Source: Nicotiana tabacum
Taxonomy: Eukaryota; Streptophyta; Magnoliopsida; Solanales; Solanaceae
Reading direction: 5' to 3'
DNA: 64,000 nucleotides
NCBI RefSeq assembly: GCF_000715075.1
Contig: NC_134102.1
Span: 96,985,766 to 97,049,765, forward strand
Shown here piece by piece: positions 24,671 through 35,791 of the stretch (within the stretch, counting starts at the first letter, position 1; each line of letters starts with the position of its first letter). The position numbers and the translations under genes were made by a program. The notes under the pieces are model-generated. The model did not search any database, was not told where the DNA came from, and saw only the letters and a list, made by a program, of their open reading frames with translations.

Positions 24671-26280
24671 ATGGCCTCATCTATCGACAACGAAATCGGT
24701 CTTCAAGATGAGAACAACAACTTGACACCCAGTACCGAAAGACCACTCGTCAACGCTGTTGGAGCTCAAATCGAAGTGCCGATAGATATCAATTCGCATG
24801 TGGCCATTGAAGCGAACCTACATTCTGAACCTGAAAATAACATTCATGGTGGCACTCGGTCTGCAGCTCGAGATACCCATAATATCGAGGAAAACGACGT
24901 CAGCTTGCGTATGATTTTTGAAATATTGCAAGCTCAACAGGCAGCAATAGCTCAGTTGCAAAACCAAACCCAGCTACCAAGCAGGCCGGAGCCCAGTCCA
25001 CCTCGAGAAATCGCCCACATAAAGGAGCCAACCATAGTGAGGTCAAATGAGCAAGAATCGGGGACTTCTCCTGAAATTACTAAAATACTCTAGGAGCTCA
25101 CAAAGCGAGTCGAAGCCAACGATAAAAAAGTAGAAACATATAACTCTAGGGTCGATCAGATCTCGGGAGCTCCGTCAATGATAAAAGGGTTGGATTCCAA
25201 AAAATTCGTGCAAAAACCTTTTTCCTCGAGCGCAGCCCCAAAACCAATCCCCAAAAAATTCCCTATGCCCAAAATTCTCAAATATAACGGAACGACCGAC
25301 CCCAACGAACAAGTAACTTCTTACACGTGTGCCATCAAGGGCAATGATTTGGAAGACGATGAAATTGAATCTGTGTTGTTAAAAAAATTCGGAGAGACCT
25401 TCTCGAAGGGAGCAATGATTTGGTATCACATCCTACCACCGAATTCTATCAACTCATTTGCCATGTTAGCAGGTTCTTTTGTAAAAGCACACGCCAGTGC
25501 CATAAAAGTCACTACAAGGAAATCCCACCTTTTCAAGGTAAGACAAAAGGATAACGAGATGCTGAGGGAGTTCGTATCTCGTTTTCAAATGGAACGAATG
25601 GATCTGCCACCAGTCACAGACGATTGGGCTGTTCAAGGTTTCACTCAAGGTTTGAACGAACGAAGTTCGACGTCTTCACGTCGGTTGAAGCATAACCTGA
25701 TCGAATACCCAACCATCACGTGGGCCGACGTGCACAATCGATACCATTAAAAAATTAGGATCGAAGATGATTAGTTGGGGTCTGAAACCGTTGCTTGAAG
25801 GGATATTAATCGAGAACAAGGTCCGATCAGGGATCGATACCGACCGTATAACGGAAATCACAGAATCAATGAATTGAGACGTAACCCCGGACAAAGCACA
25901 AAAGAAGTGATCGAGGTTAAGGGTCTCGGGGGCTGATGAACAGAAGTGGGTTCGACAGGCCTATCGGATCTAAGGAAGAGCCTCGGTTATTAGAGTATAA
26001 CTTCAGCATTGATGCATCCGCCATCGTGCCGGCTATCGAACGCATCAAAGACACTAAATGGCCTCGACCCATGCAGACTGATCCTGCCTAGAGGAATTCC
26101 AATCAAATATGCGAATATCATGGCACCCATGGACATATAATGGAAGATTACAGGCAACTAAGAGAGGAGGTAGCCCGGTTATTCAACAAAGGGCACCTTC
26201 GAGAATTTTTAAGCGATAGGGCAAAGAACCATTTTAAAAACAGGGATTTCGGCAAGCAAAATGAACAAGAAGAACCATAG
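24671..26280 (+). pseudogene. Tat element 2 gag
   Basis: Start MASSIDNEIGLQDENN, 129 bases after the LTR. The first 140 codons are acidic and hydrophilic. An in-frame TAG at 25091 interrupts the frame, which then continues (same frame) through MIKGLDSKKFVQKPF, the gag core (GAMIWYHILPPNSINSF, SHLFKVRQKDNEMLREF, DWAVQGFTQGLNERSS) to TWADVHNRYH and a TAA at 25748. Further stops follow. The zinc-binding patch CEYHGTHGHIMEDYRQL (26110 on) is in another frame, so at least one frameshift lies between. Homologous to the gag at 21361-22691. Confidence 0.85.
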
Positions 26281-26826
26281 CACGACATTCATATGATCAT
26301 CAGCGGCGCTGATACCCCTCAGGGACCGGTGCTTAAACGCACTAAGACATCGATTGTGAGAGAAAAACGATCTCGAACTCGGGATTACACACCCATAGGA
26401 ACTTTGTCCTTCGATGATGAAGATGTAGAGGGAGTCATACAACCTCATAACGATGCACTGGTAATATCCGTACTTATAAATAAAACTAAAGTTAAGCGTG
26501 TATTAATTGATCCAGGTAGCTCGGCCAATATCATTAGATTGAAGGTCGTAGAACAACTCAGTTTACAGGACCAGGTCGTGCATGCAACCCTGGTTCTAAA
26601 TGGATTCAATATGGCATGTGAAACCACCAAAGGCGAGATAGTTCTACTGATAAACATGGCCGGGACCATCCAGGAAACGAAGTTCCACGTAATCGAAGGC
26701 GACATGAGGTACAACGTCATTTTTGGAAGGCCATGGATCCACAACATGAGAGTTGTACCTTCGACACTACACCAGGTTCTTAAATTCCCAACATCGAGGG
26801 GAGTCAAAACAGTGTATGGAGAATAA
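26281..26826 (+). pseudogene. Tat element 2 protease
   Basis: An open frame of 177 codons from 26293 with KRVLIDPGSSANII. Here the catalytic Asp is kept, unlike in Tat element 1. The flap and C-terminal motif YNVIFGRPWIHNMRVVPST follows. It is part of the gag-pol polyprotein; the frame is entered from the zinc region after a TAG at 26278. Confidence 0.85.
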
Positions 26827-28450
26827 CCGACCGCAAGAGAAATGTTTACCGTCAAGGAAGCGAATCCAATATCCTCGCCATCGCCAATAAAAGGATCGGG
26901 CTCAAAAGGGGAACGAGATACCAAATAGCAATCATAGACATCAACTTTAACTCGGCCAGATAGTCAGAAGATCGATGAAGATGATGATCAAAGGATCCCT
27001 CAATCCTTCGTGGTTCCCGATGATTCTGACGCTACCAAATCTACGATTGAGGAATTGGAGCAAGTCACACTAATCGAGCACTGGCCTGAACGGAAGGTAT
27101 ACCTGGGAACGGGGTTGACCCCCGAACTCAGTAAAAAACGTATTTAATTTCTTATCGATAACATAGATTATTTTGCCTGGTCCCATTTAGATATAACAGG
27201 GATCCCACCGAATTTAACGACGCATCGGCTAAGCTTGGACCTTAGGTTCAGATTGGTGAAGCAAAAGAGAAGACCCCAGTCCGAGGTAAAGCACACATTC
27301 ATAAAGGACGAGGTAACCAAACTTCTCAAGATAGGGTCCATTCGGGAGGTGAAATATCCTGAATGGTTAGCCAATGTAGTTGTAGTGCCTAAAAAAAGAA
27401 CAAACTTAGAATGTGTGTAGATTATAAGGATTTGAACAATGCATGCCCCAAAGATTCCTTTCCACTTCCCAACATCGATTGCATGATCGATGCCACGGCC
27501 GACCACGAGATCCTTACTTTTCTCGATGCCTATTCCGGGTATAATCAAATCCAAATGAACCTAGAAGACCAGGAAAAGACTTCATTTGTCACCAAGTATA
27601 GAACATATTATTATAATGTGATGCCCTTCGGGCTAAAAAATGCAGGAGCTACTTACCAACGCCTAGTAAATAAAATATTCGAGGAACAAATAGGTAAATC
27701 AATGGAAGTTTATATTGATGACATGCTATTTAAGTCCCTGTGTGCAGAGGACCATTTGACCCATTTGCAGGAAACATTCGACATTTTAAGGAAATACAAC
27801 ATGAAGCTCAACTCCGAGAAATGTGCTTTCGTGGTCGGTTCGGGCAAGTTACTCAGTTTCATGGTGTCAAATCGGGGGATCGAGATTAACCCCGATAAAA
27901 TCAAGGTCATCTAAGACATCACCATCGTGGACAACGTGAAATCCGTACAGAGGCTAACGGGATGGATTGCAGCCTTAGGTCGATTCATTTCGAGATCGTC
28001 AGATCAAAGTAACAAATTTTTCTCTCTACCCAAAAAGAAGAACGACTTCGCTTGGACACCGGAATGCCAACATGCATTAGAGGAATTAAAATGGTATCTA
28101 TCGAGCCCACCACTGCTTCATACTCCAAAAATAGACGAAAAACGCTTCTTGTACTTGGCAGTGTCGGAAATCGCGGTAAGCGGTGTCCTAGTTCGAGAAG
28201 AGCAAGGTACGCAATTTTTCGCTTATTATGTGAGTCGGACCTTAGGAGAAGTAGAAACTAGATATCCGCACCTAGAAAAATTGGCACTTGCACTGACAAA
28301 CGCCTCTAGAAAGTTAAGATCATACTTTCAATGTCACTCCATATGTGTATTAACCACTTACATGCTTCGTAATATTTTGCACAAGCTCGAACTATCAGGC
28401 CAATTGGCCAAATGAGCCGTCAAACTCAGTGGGTATGATATCGAATATCA
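26827..28450 (+). pseudogene. Tat element 2 reverse transcriptase and first RNase H
   Basis: Leading segment with WPERKVYLGTGLTPEL. RT: KQKRRPQSEVKHTFIKDEV, ANVVVVPKKR, then a frameshift at about 27405 in an A-run, then CVDYKDLNNACPKDSFPLPN, FLDAYSGYNQIQMN, YNVMPFGLKNAGATYQRL and the intact catalytic box YIDDM (about 27713). A TAA at 27912 precedes the thumb and RNase H part (ALGRFISRSSDQSNKFF, WTPECQHALEELKWYLSSPP, YYVSRTLGEVETRYPHLEK). A TGA at 28413 replaces the usual Trp in QLAKW. The catalytic centre is intact but the chain is broken. Confidence 0.85.
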
Positions 28451-29241
28451 ACACCGTACGACCATCAAGTCTCAAATTTTAGTGGACTTTGTGGCCGATT
28501 TCACGCTGACCCTCGTACCCGAAGTCGAAAAAGAACTTAGTGAAATCGGGTACGTCATCGGGGGTATGGACCCTTTTTACGGACGGGGCTTCAAACGTGA
28601 AGGTGTCCGAGCTAGGCATCATTTTAAAGCCACCCACGGGTAACACTATTAGACAATCTATCAAAACTACTAGGTTTACTAACAACGAGGCCGAGTATGA
28701 GGCCATGATTGCAGGTCTCGAACTAGCTAAAAGCTTGGGAGCAGAAGTCATTGAAGCCAAGTGTGACTCTTTACTGGTGGTAAATCAAGTAAACAAAACT
28801 TTTGAAGTTTGAGAAGATAGAATGCAAAGGTATTTGGACAAACTGCATGTCACTTTGAACCATTTCAAAGAATGGAATTTACAGCATATTCCACGAGAGC
28901 AAAACAGTGAGGCTGATGCATTTGCAAATTTGGGATCATCGGTCGAGGAAGGCGAGATAAGCTCGGGGATTGTCGTTCAACTCTTGAGATCCGTGATCGA
29001 AGAAGGTCATGCCGAGATAAATTCTACGAGCTTAACCCGGGATTGGAGGAATAAGTATATTGAATACATAAAGAATGGAAAGCTCCCATCGGACCCTAAA
29101 TATTTGAGGGCCCTACGGGCCAAAGCTGCTCGATTCACATTAGCTGCAGATGGAACGTTATATCGAAGAACATTCGATGGACCATTGGCAGTATGCTTAG
29201 GTCCAGGAGACACCGATTACATCCTACGTGAGGTTGCATGA
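28451..29241 (+). pseudogene. Tat element 2 second RNase H-like domain
   Basis: VWTLFTDGASNVKVSELG, NNEAEYEAMIAGLELA, KCDSLLVVNQVN, then a TGA (28810) and continuation in the same frame with HIPREQNSEADAFANLGSS and FTLAADGTLYRRTF. The active-site D, E, D, D positions are visible. A frame change near 28540 separates it from the first RNase H. Confidence 0.85.
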
Positions 29242-30283
29242 GGGCACCTGTGGAAATCACTTCGGTGCTGATTCATTAGTCCGAAAAATTATCAGGACAG
29301 GATATTATTGGATCGATATGGGCAAATATACAAAGGAGTTTGTTCGAAAATGTGACAAATGTCAAAGGTTTGCACCAATGATCCATTAGCCCGGAGAGCA
29401 ACTTCACTCAGTTCTATCCCCATGGCCATTCATGAAATGGGGAATGGATATCGTCAGCCCTCTGCCATCGGCCCCAGGTAAAGCTAAGTTCATTTTATTT
29501 ATGACTGACTATTTCTCTAAATGGGTTGAAGCACAGGCATTCGTGAAAGTAAGAGATAAAGAAGTTATAGACTTTATTTGGGATCATATCGTCTGTCGAT
29601 TCGGGATACCCACCGAAATAGTCTGTGACAATATGAAACAGTTTGTCGACAGCAAAGTGACGAAATTCTTCGAAAACCACAAAATAAAAAGGATATTATC
29701 AACACCGTATCACCCCAGTGGGAATGGACAAGCCGAATCAACGAACAAAACTATCATTCAAAACCTAAAGAAGAGGCTGAACGACACTAAAGGAAAATGG
29801 AGAGAAATCCTACCCGAAGTCCTTTGGGCATATAGAACAACATCAAAATATAGTATGAGGGCAACCCCGTTCTCCTTAGTATATGGATCCGAAGCCTTGA
29901 TTCCAGTCGAAGTCGGGGAACCCAGTGCCAGATTTCGATATACAATAGAAGAGTCAAATAACGAGGCTATGAACACTAGCCATGAATTATCGGATAAAAA
30001 ATGAGAAGCTGCTCTCGTCCAATTGGCTGCCCAAAAGCAACGAATCGAAAGAAACTATAATCAAAGAACCAAGCTTCGCCATTTTAAACTCGGAGACTTA
30101 GTGCTAAGGAAAGTCACCCTCAATACCCGAAATCCAAATGACGGAAAACTAGGACCGAACTGGGAAGGACCATATCAGGTTCTCGAAAACATCAGAAAAG
30201 GATCATACAAGCTCGGTGATATAAACGGCAAACAACTATCAAGCAACTGGAATGTGTCGCACCTAAAACGATACTACTGCTAA
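29242..30283 (+). pseudogene. Tat element 2 integrase
   Basis: HHCC finger in damaged frame (GNHFGADSLV, KCDKCQRFAP), then a 190-codon frame from 29432: MKWGMDIVSPLPSAPGK (first Asp), VCDNMKQF (second Asp; the usual GPQF is altered to MKQF), GQAESTNK (Glu), LWAYRTTSKYSMRATPF, LVYGSEALIPVE. A TGA at 30002 is followed in frame by the C-terminal domain with GDLVLRKVTLNT, LGPNWEGPYQV and SNWNVSHLKRYYC, ending at the natural stop 30283. Three catalytic acids are present. Confidence 0.88.
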
Positions 30284-30780
30284 GGTACGACCCTCCCATA
30301 TTCGTTTACATTTTGAAACTAACCCCTGCAGGAGTCCGATCAGGAGCTAGGATGGATCCTTCAATACGAAGCCCTAGATCTGAAAGCACTCATTGCACTC
30401 TTTTTCCCTTAGACCAATTTTATCTCAAATGGGTTTTTCGGCAAGGTTTTAATGAGGCAACCGATGATCGTTCTATACTTAGAAACAATTCGACAGTATC
30501 CGAGGCCTCTTTACAATCGACCTCGAATACTGGGGGGCATTAGCCCTCAAATATATCAAGTTCTGATGCAAGAAAGTTATTTTGTAACAACAGGGTTCTA
30601 ATAGGAAAAGTTGTAAGAGCCAAATGGTCAAAGCGAACCATGCTTATGTAGTTAGCCCGAGCCCTGATGCAAAACATGAACACATGTATAATGACTTGCA
30701 AAATAAAGTTCTCTTCTTTACAGATATCTTTTATCCAAGAAAAATTCCTCTATTTCGAGATTTATTATGCAAAGAGGATT
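30284..30780. other. 3' untranslated region of Tat element 2
   Basis: Between the pol stop and the 102-bp tandem repeats. No coding motif seen. Two phrases (TATCTCAAATGGGTTTTTCGG, GAGGCAACCGATGATCG) look like ordinary Tat 3' non-coding sequence. Confidence 0.5.
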
Positions 30781-30984
30781 GAGTTCGAGCAAGTACTCAC
30801 TAGACCATTACGCCTACGGGCTACATTACTTCGAGTTTGAAACATTTACTCGACTAATAAGCCTACGGGCTAATCTTATTCCGAGTTCGAGCAAGATCTC
30901 ACTCGACCATTATGCCTACGGGCTACATTACTTCGAGTTCGAAACATTCACTCGACTAATAAGCCTATGGGCTACTCTTATTCT
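30781..30984. repeat. 102-bp tandem repeat, two copies
   Basis: Unit 1 at 30781-30882 and unit 2 at 30883-30984 start GAGTTCGAGCAAG and share CCTACGGGCTACATTACTTC and ACTCGACTAATAAGCCTA. They differ at only about nine positions. The end of the antisense gene overlaps the last bases. The position matches the tandem block of Tat element 1. Confidence 0.9.
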
Positions 30985-33167
30985 GAATTGACTTCAAGTT
31001 CTTTGGCCATTTTATCTCTTCAGCGAGGTCGAAATCTCGAGCATTGATCTCCTTGAGGGTCTCCCTCCGAGATCGACACTTAGCAAGTTCAGCGACCCAA
31101 TGTGCTCGAGTATTGGCGGTCTCGGCTGCCTCTCTTGCTTGGACCTGGGAAGCTTCAGCGTCAGCCCGATAAACGGCCTCGAGCTCCTTTATTCTTCTTG
31201 CTTGAACCGAGCCTTTCTACTTCATACTTTGAAGTTGGTTTTTGGCCTATGATAATTGGGCTCGAACAGCTTCTTTCTATGCAGCAAAGCGGTCCATACC
31301 TTCTTTCCACTTCAAAGACTCCACTTTTATCACATGAACCTCCTTACGGAGTTTCCCGACCATCTCAATTTTCTGCTGCAGCTGTGAGACCGAAATATTA
31401 GCCATCATTCCGGTATCGAGCCCATAGGCTTTTAAAAGTATCATTACCTGCTCGAACAAATCGGTATGATCTTGGTGAGCCTCGGCCAACTCAGCTCGGA
31501 GGTCTTTTATTTCCTCTACCCTTTGCCCTAAGAGGAGTTTAAGGAAGTTCCTCTCCTCTGTAACCAGTTGAACTGTCGCGGCCTGCAAAGAAAGAAGAAA
31601 CGAAGTTAGAAAAGAAAAAGCAAACATAAAGGTAATGCCAACAAAATAATGTAAGGCTTACCTGATTCAAAGCATGCTGCACTCAGTAAAAAAGATCTGA
31701 TGCGTCACTTGTACCTGTTACATCCTTGATACAGATAAATAGGTCACGAAAAGGATCCTCTCCATTATGAGGCATGTCTAGTTCGAGGCCCCTCAAAGCT
31801 TGGGCTTCCCGAATCACCCCTACTAAAAAAGCAGGGAAGGTGGGCGAGTCTTCGATTGCTACTGCCCCAAGTGAATCACTTGGAGCATTCTCTTCGGTTC
31901 GAAGAGATTCGAGGAGAGCCCCTTCAGACATATCCCCCATATGTTGGCTTCGATGGGAAGCATCTTCGATCTCCAACAACTCGAGGATTCCGCTCGAATC
32001 TTTCTCCGATATATCATCAGTTCTAGGCAGAGCCTTATGAACCACCATCGATCCAGATGCATATGGAACGTCAGTGGTCTTCTTCGTTTGGGCCGCCAGT
32101 GCGGACCCATCATTTTCTTCTTCTTCTTCGTCTTCATCCCTTAGATGCAGAACAGATTCTACGGTCAAGGGAATGGTATTCTTGTTCAGCTTACGAGCCG
32201 TCCTCTTCTTTGATTTTGGATCTTCGGGAGCGGAGGCTCTTTTCCTCTTATTATCCTTCACCGGCTTTGGAACAGAGGCTGAAGCCTCGACGAACGAGGG
32301 CCTCAAAACCGCATCTTTTCCCACACCTACATATGGAAAATTTCATTAAAGTATATGGAAGGCATCTCGTTCAATCTACCAAAAGGTACTAGAAAAAGGC
32401 TTACCATGATTTTTGGCCTCCCATCGGCCCTTTGACAAATCACGCCATGAGCGCTCGGCGTTTGTGGAGAAGGAAGTAACACTAGAATTACACTTACGTT
32501 TCATATTCCACTCCTCGGGAAAAGGTATTTTTTCAGTCGGAATCAGGTCTGAAGTCCTTACTCGAACGAACCTACCCATCCAGCCTCGGTCCCTGTCCTC
32601 GTCTATACTGGAGAACACAGCCTTGGTAGCCCGACATTGGAGTTTTATTAACCCTCATCGAAAAAGGCGAGGATGGTACAATCGGATGAGATGGTCGAGG
32701 GTGAACGACATCCCCTTGATTTTGTTCACAAAGTATCGAATCAAAATAACTATCCACCAAAAATAAAGATGGACCTGGCCTAGGATTATTTGGTATTGTC
32801 GGCAGAAGTCAATAATAACAGAATCGAGGGGACCTAACGTGAAAGGGTAAGTATACACACTTAAAAATTCTTTCACGTAAGTGATGATATCTTCGTCAGA
32901 AGAAGGGATTATTATTTCTTTATTCTCCCAATTGCAATCTTTATGTAGCTGTTTGGGGTGCCTCTCGGTTATCGAACACATGTACCTCGATACTGGCTCG
33001 CATCGGCCGGGAACCGATGAGCCTTTATCGACCTTAAAATTAGAGGTAAGAACACACGCCCCAGGAACACACTCCTCAGACCGTGGCTCTACCGGTGTTT
33101 CGTCGGCGACAAAATGTGAAGATGAAGCTTTCTCTTTCTAAGGAATAGTTTGTGATATTTTCACCAT
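30965..33167 (-). pseudogene. Antisense extra gene of Tat element 2, homologous to that of element 1
   Basis: Opposite strand to gag-pol. ATG at 33167 (MVKISQTIP, then a TAG). Exon 1 carries YTYPFTLGPLDSVIIDFCRQ, YFWWIVIL, LDHLIRLYHPRLFR (then a frameshift), SSIDEDRDRGWMGRFVRV and PFPEEWNMK. Intron 1 donor GTAAGT at 32497; its acceptor is lost by deletion. Exon 2 ends in SKGRWEAKNHG. Intron 2: 32404-32327 (GTAAGC...TGTAG). Exon 3 is acidic and Lys-rich, with a nuclear-localisation-like KRKRASAPEDPKSKKR. Intron 3: 31661-31583 (GTAAGC...TTGCAG). Exon 4 is a coiled coil (EERNFLKLLLGQRVEEIKDL) with later stops. Intron phases 1, 1, 0 equal those of the gene at 13182-16004. Function unknown. Confidence 0.8.
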
Positions 33168-33341
33168 TTTCGAATTTAAAGGTTGAGAATAGAAGAAAGT
33201 AACAAAGATTTGGTAATTTTGAAGAAAGGGCTTTTGCAAAGAGGAATCATAGATTGGCGAATAAACTCAGAGGATACGAAAAAGAATTTGAAAAATTTGG
33301 AAGATTGAAGATGCAAAAGTAGTAAATGATAAAAGGAAGGG

Positions 33342-33350
33342 CTATTTATA
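33342..33350 (-). promoter_or_regulatory. TATA box upstream of the antisense gene
   Basis: The minus strand reads TATAAATAG about 175 bases upstream of the ATG at 33167. This is a plausible distance for a plant promoter with a leader of roughly 140 bases. It lies inside the element, between the 3' LTR and the antisense gene, so the gene has its own candidate promoter. Confidence 0.5.
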
Positions 33351-33539
33351 GATTAAAACAATGGCGGTTCAGTATCAGCGGTGGCCGACCATCGTCTGAC
33401 ATGTATTAAATGCCTTGAAAAACTAAATCGACGGGACATCTATCACGTGCGTCATAATCGAGCCCAATGTAAACATCAACTTATAATCCAATCGAGCCAT
33501 TGAGAAATCATATAGTTTCTCACCACATCCTTCCCGAGA

Positions 33540-33554
33540 AACAAGGGGACTATC
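33540..33554 (+). other. Polypurine tract of Tat element 2
   Basis: AACAAGGGGACTATC directly precedes the 3' LTR start TGTATACAG. It fits a plus-strand priming site. Confidence 0.6.
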
Positions 33555-34268
33555 TGTATACAGTCGAAAAAGATTTCAGACTTCGTATGATTGATCGAGG
33601 TCAAAACATAATGGATCGAACAAAGACTTCGTAATATCGAGATGGGTTCCGAAGATGGTACAAACAAGCTTCGGACTCCAGGTATAGGTCGAACACCGAG
33701 TTCGAAATCATCATCGAGCTCGGGTCCGAATCGAAATATGATGAGATGATTTCAAGCTTAAGGGGTAGAGGCCAACCGGGACCGAGTCCGAATCATCACC
33801 TGATCCCGAGTCCATATCAAGCTCTAGAAGCATTACCGACCAGCACCGAGGCCGATCGAGCACGAGCTCACAGACAAAAGCCGTTGCAAACACACTAAGG
33901 GAGAGAATTTCGACGAGAATAAGGAAAAAACTGATTTATCATGGAGTCTCCACTATATATTTTTAATTATATCTAAAGTAGGTTTTTCTACTATAAAGTG
34001 GGTGGCTACATTTCTGTAGAAGGCAATTTTTGCTTACATTGTAATTCAAGCACCATATTCTCATATATTCAAGGATTATTCTTTTAAGCTTCATTAATTG
34101 ATTCATTGTTCTTAGTTCTAAAATCATCTTCTTTCCAACCTTGTTTATTTTGCATTCTTTGAAATCCATATTTGATATTTCTATTGATCCCTACGATTTG
34201 TATCAAGCTATATCACATATCCTTAGAACTACGTATAAATTCAACTCTATCAGTTTTTCGGGTAAACA
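33555..34268 (+). repeat. 3' LTR of Tat element 2
   Basis: 714 bp, TGTATACAGTCG to TCGGGTAAACA. About 5% different from the 5' LTR by eye, mostly transitions. The flanking GTAAC is not a clean match to GTAGT at the 5' side. Confidence 0.9.
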
Positions 34269-35377
34269 GTAACGTTAAATATTTGTTTAGACTCGTGTAT
34301 TAGTTTGAATAATGTATTTTTTTCAAAGTTTAAGTATTTTCTGCTTATTATATACTTGATTACATGGTTGGCTCAACAAGATTGGAGGCCTAAAGCCAAA
34401 CATCACATAGAGGCCCTAAATGTTTTTTTTAAAAAGAAAAGATCACTATATATATTTTTATTTAAAGTCTACTTTTTTAGATTTTTTAGATGCAAAATCA
34501 TTAATTATTATCTTATAATCGATATGTTCTAATTATTATCATTAATCAATTTGTTCTTACATTTTCTCTTCTTTTTTTTCTTTTTTTGCATAACCGGATT
34601 CATATTTTCTAGTTAACATATTTAAATTGAATAAAATCTAATAATAACTAAAATAAGAATATATACGTAGGAAGTAAGACTATCAATAATGACAAAGTTT
34701 TAATGAAAAAATATAATATAAAGTTAGAATAATAAAACATGGCTCAAGAATTTGGTAAGTTGATATAACGATATCGAAATAGTCGTTCCCTGCTTCAAAA
34801 TAACTATTGCTTTTGTCTTATTGCAATGCTTGAAATTTTGAATAAGACACCCAAAAGCACACTTTGATGTTTTGTGAGCACACAACAGTAAGTTTTCTGG
34901 AATGGAATACGAGAATAGTTAATAAGAAGAGAGTAAGAATAAGTGAGAGAGAATAGAGAATGAAAAAGATAAATATAGGAATAGTCATGTGGGCCCATGT
35001 TAGTTGTTAGGATATAATTGAGGCAAGAAATTAGGCACCAAAAGAAAAATAGAATTACCTAAAGATTTATTTCATTCCCCAATTAATGTAACGGTCCCCA
35101 TATAAAAGGTAAAAAATTACTTTCTTCCAAAAATTCAGTTTCAACAATATATGTACAATTTTTTTTAATAATATATAACATATATCTTTAGAAAAAAGAA
35201 ATGGCCCCCAAGCCATTGCTTTAGTTGCCTTATAGTTCAACCTCCCCTGCTCGGTTAGCCTTGTTTGCGTTAGCTGTATTATTTGTTTGAAATGGCATAG
35301 CCCGAGAAGCATGAACAATTTGGTTAGTCCTTCTTGTTTTGATCTTTTCATGCTTAAATAGATGAATATTTGCTAGA
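34269..35377. other. AT-rich DNA, no gene
   Basis: Poly-T and poly-A runs, no coding motif. A phrase GAGGCCTAAAGCCAAACATC (about 34387) looks like part of an old repeat, but I cannot place it. Confidence 0.5.
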
Positions 35378-35379
35378 TT

Positions 35380-35791
35380 CAGATCACATAATTGACTTGG
35401 GACTAGCAGTTATAAGTTTGGTTGTTTCGTTGTTGGTTCATGACCATCGTTTTACACTTAGATTGAGTAGCTACTAGTTTTTTTTATTTTTCATCAATTG
35501 TGGACCGTTGGATAATGAAGAATGAATGGCAAGGATTTGATCTTGGATTCATTTAATGAAACGATATAGTTTAAACAAGTCGTGTCAATCCCAGGCCCCA
35601 TGTTGGACCGCGTCTAGCGTATTTGGGCCACTGATTTGGGTCAATTTTGGCTTGAATTTAATAAGCCCAATCCCTTAACCCCTTATCAAACTATTTATCT
35701 ATAATCTAATTCAAAAACCTACAAATATGCATAGTAATCTTAAAAAATATAATGTAGAAGAAAAGGAAAAAGCAAAAGTTAGGCATTTACA
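35380..35791 (-). repeat. 5' part of an unrelated gypsy 3' LTR
   Basis: On the minus strand an LTR start TGTAAATGCCTAACTTTTGC (35791 inward) is preceded by the polypurine tract GAGCAAAGAGGGGCAAC (35808-35792) and by the end of an internal region. The left boundary is uncertain. Long LTR copy C at 35878 cuts the internal region. Confidence 0.5.

Larger units (their letters stand above)
23828..34268 (+). mobile_element. Tat-lineage Ty3/gypsy retrotransposon 2 (complete structure, decayed)
   Basis: 10,441 bp: LTR (23828-24541), primer site, gag, protease, RT, RNase H, second RNase H, integrase, 102-bp tandem repeats, antisense gene, polypurine tract, LTR (33555-34268). Both LTRs are exactly 714 bp and differ by about 5% by eye, so this insertion is younger than Tat element 1. 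The flanks GTAGT and GTAAC match at only 3 of 5 bases, so the target duplication is not convincing. Gag and pol carry about ten stops or frameshifts in total. Confidence 0.9.
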
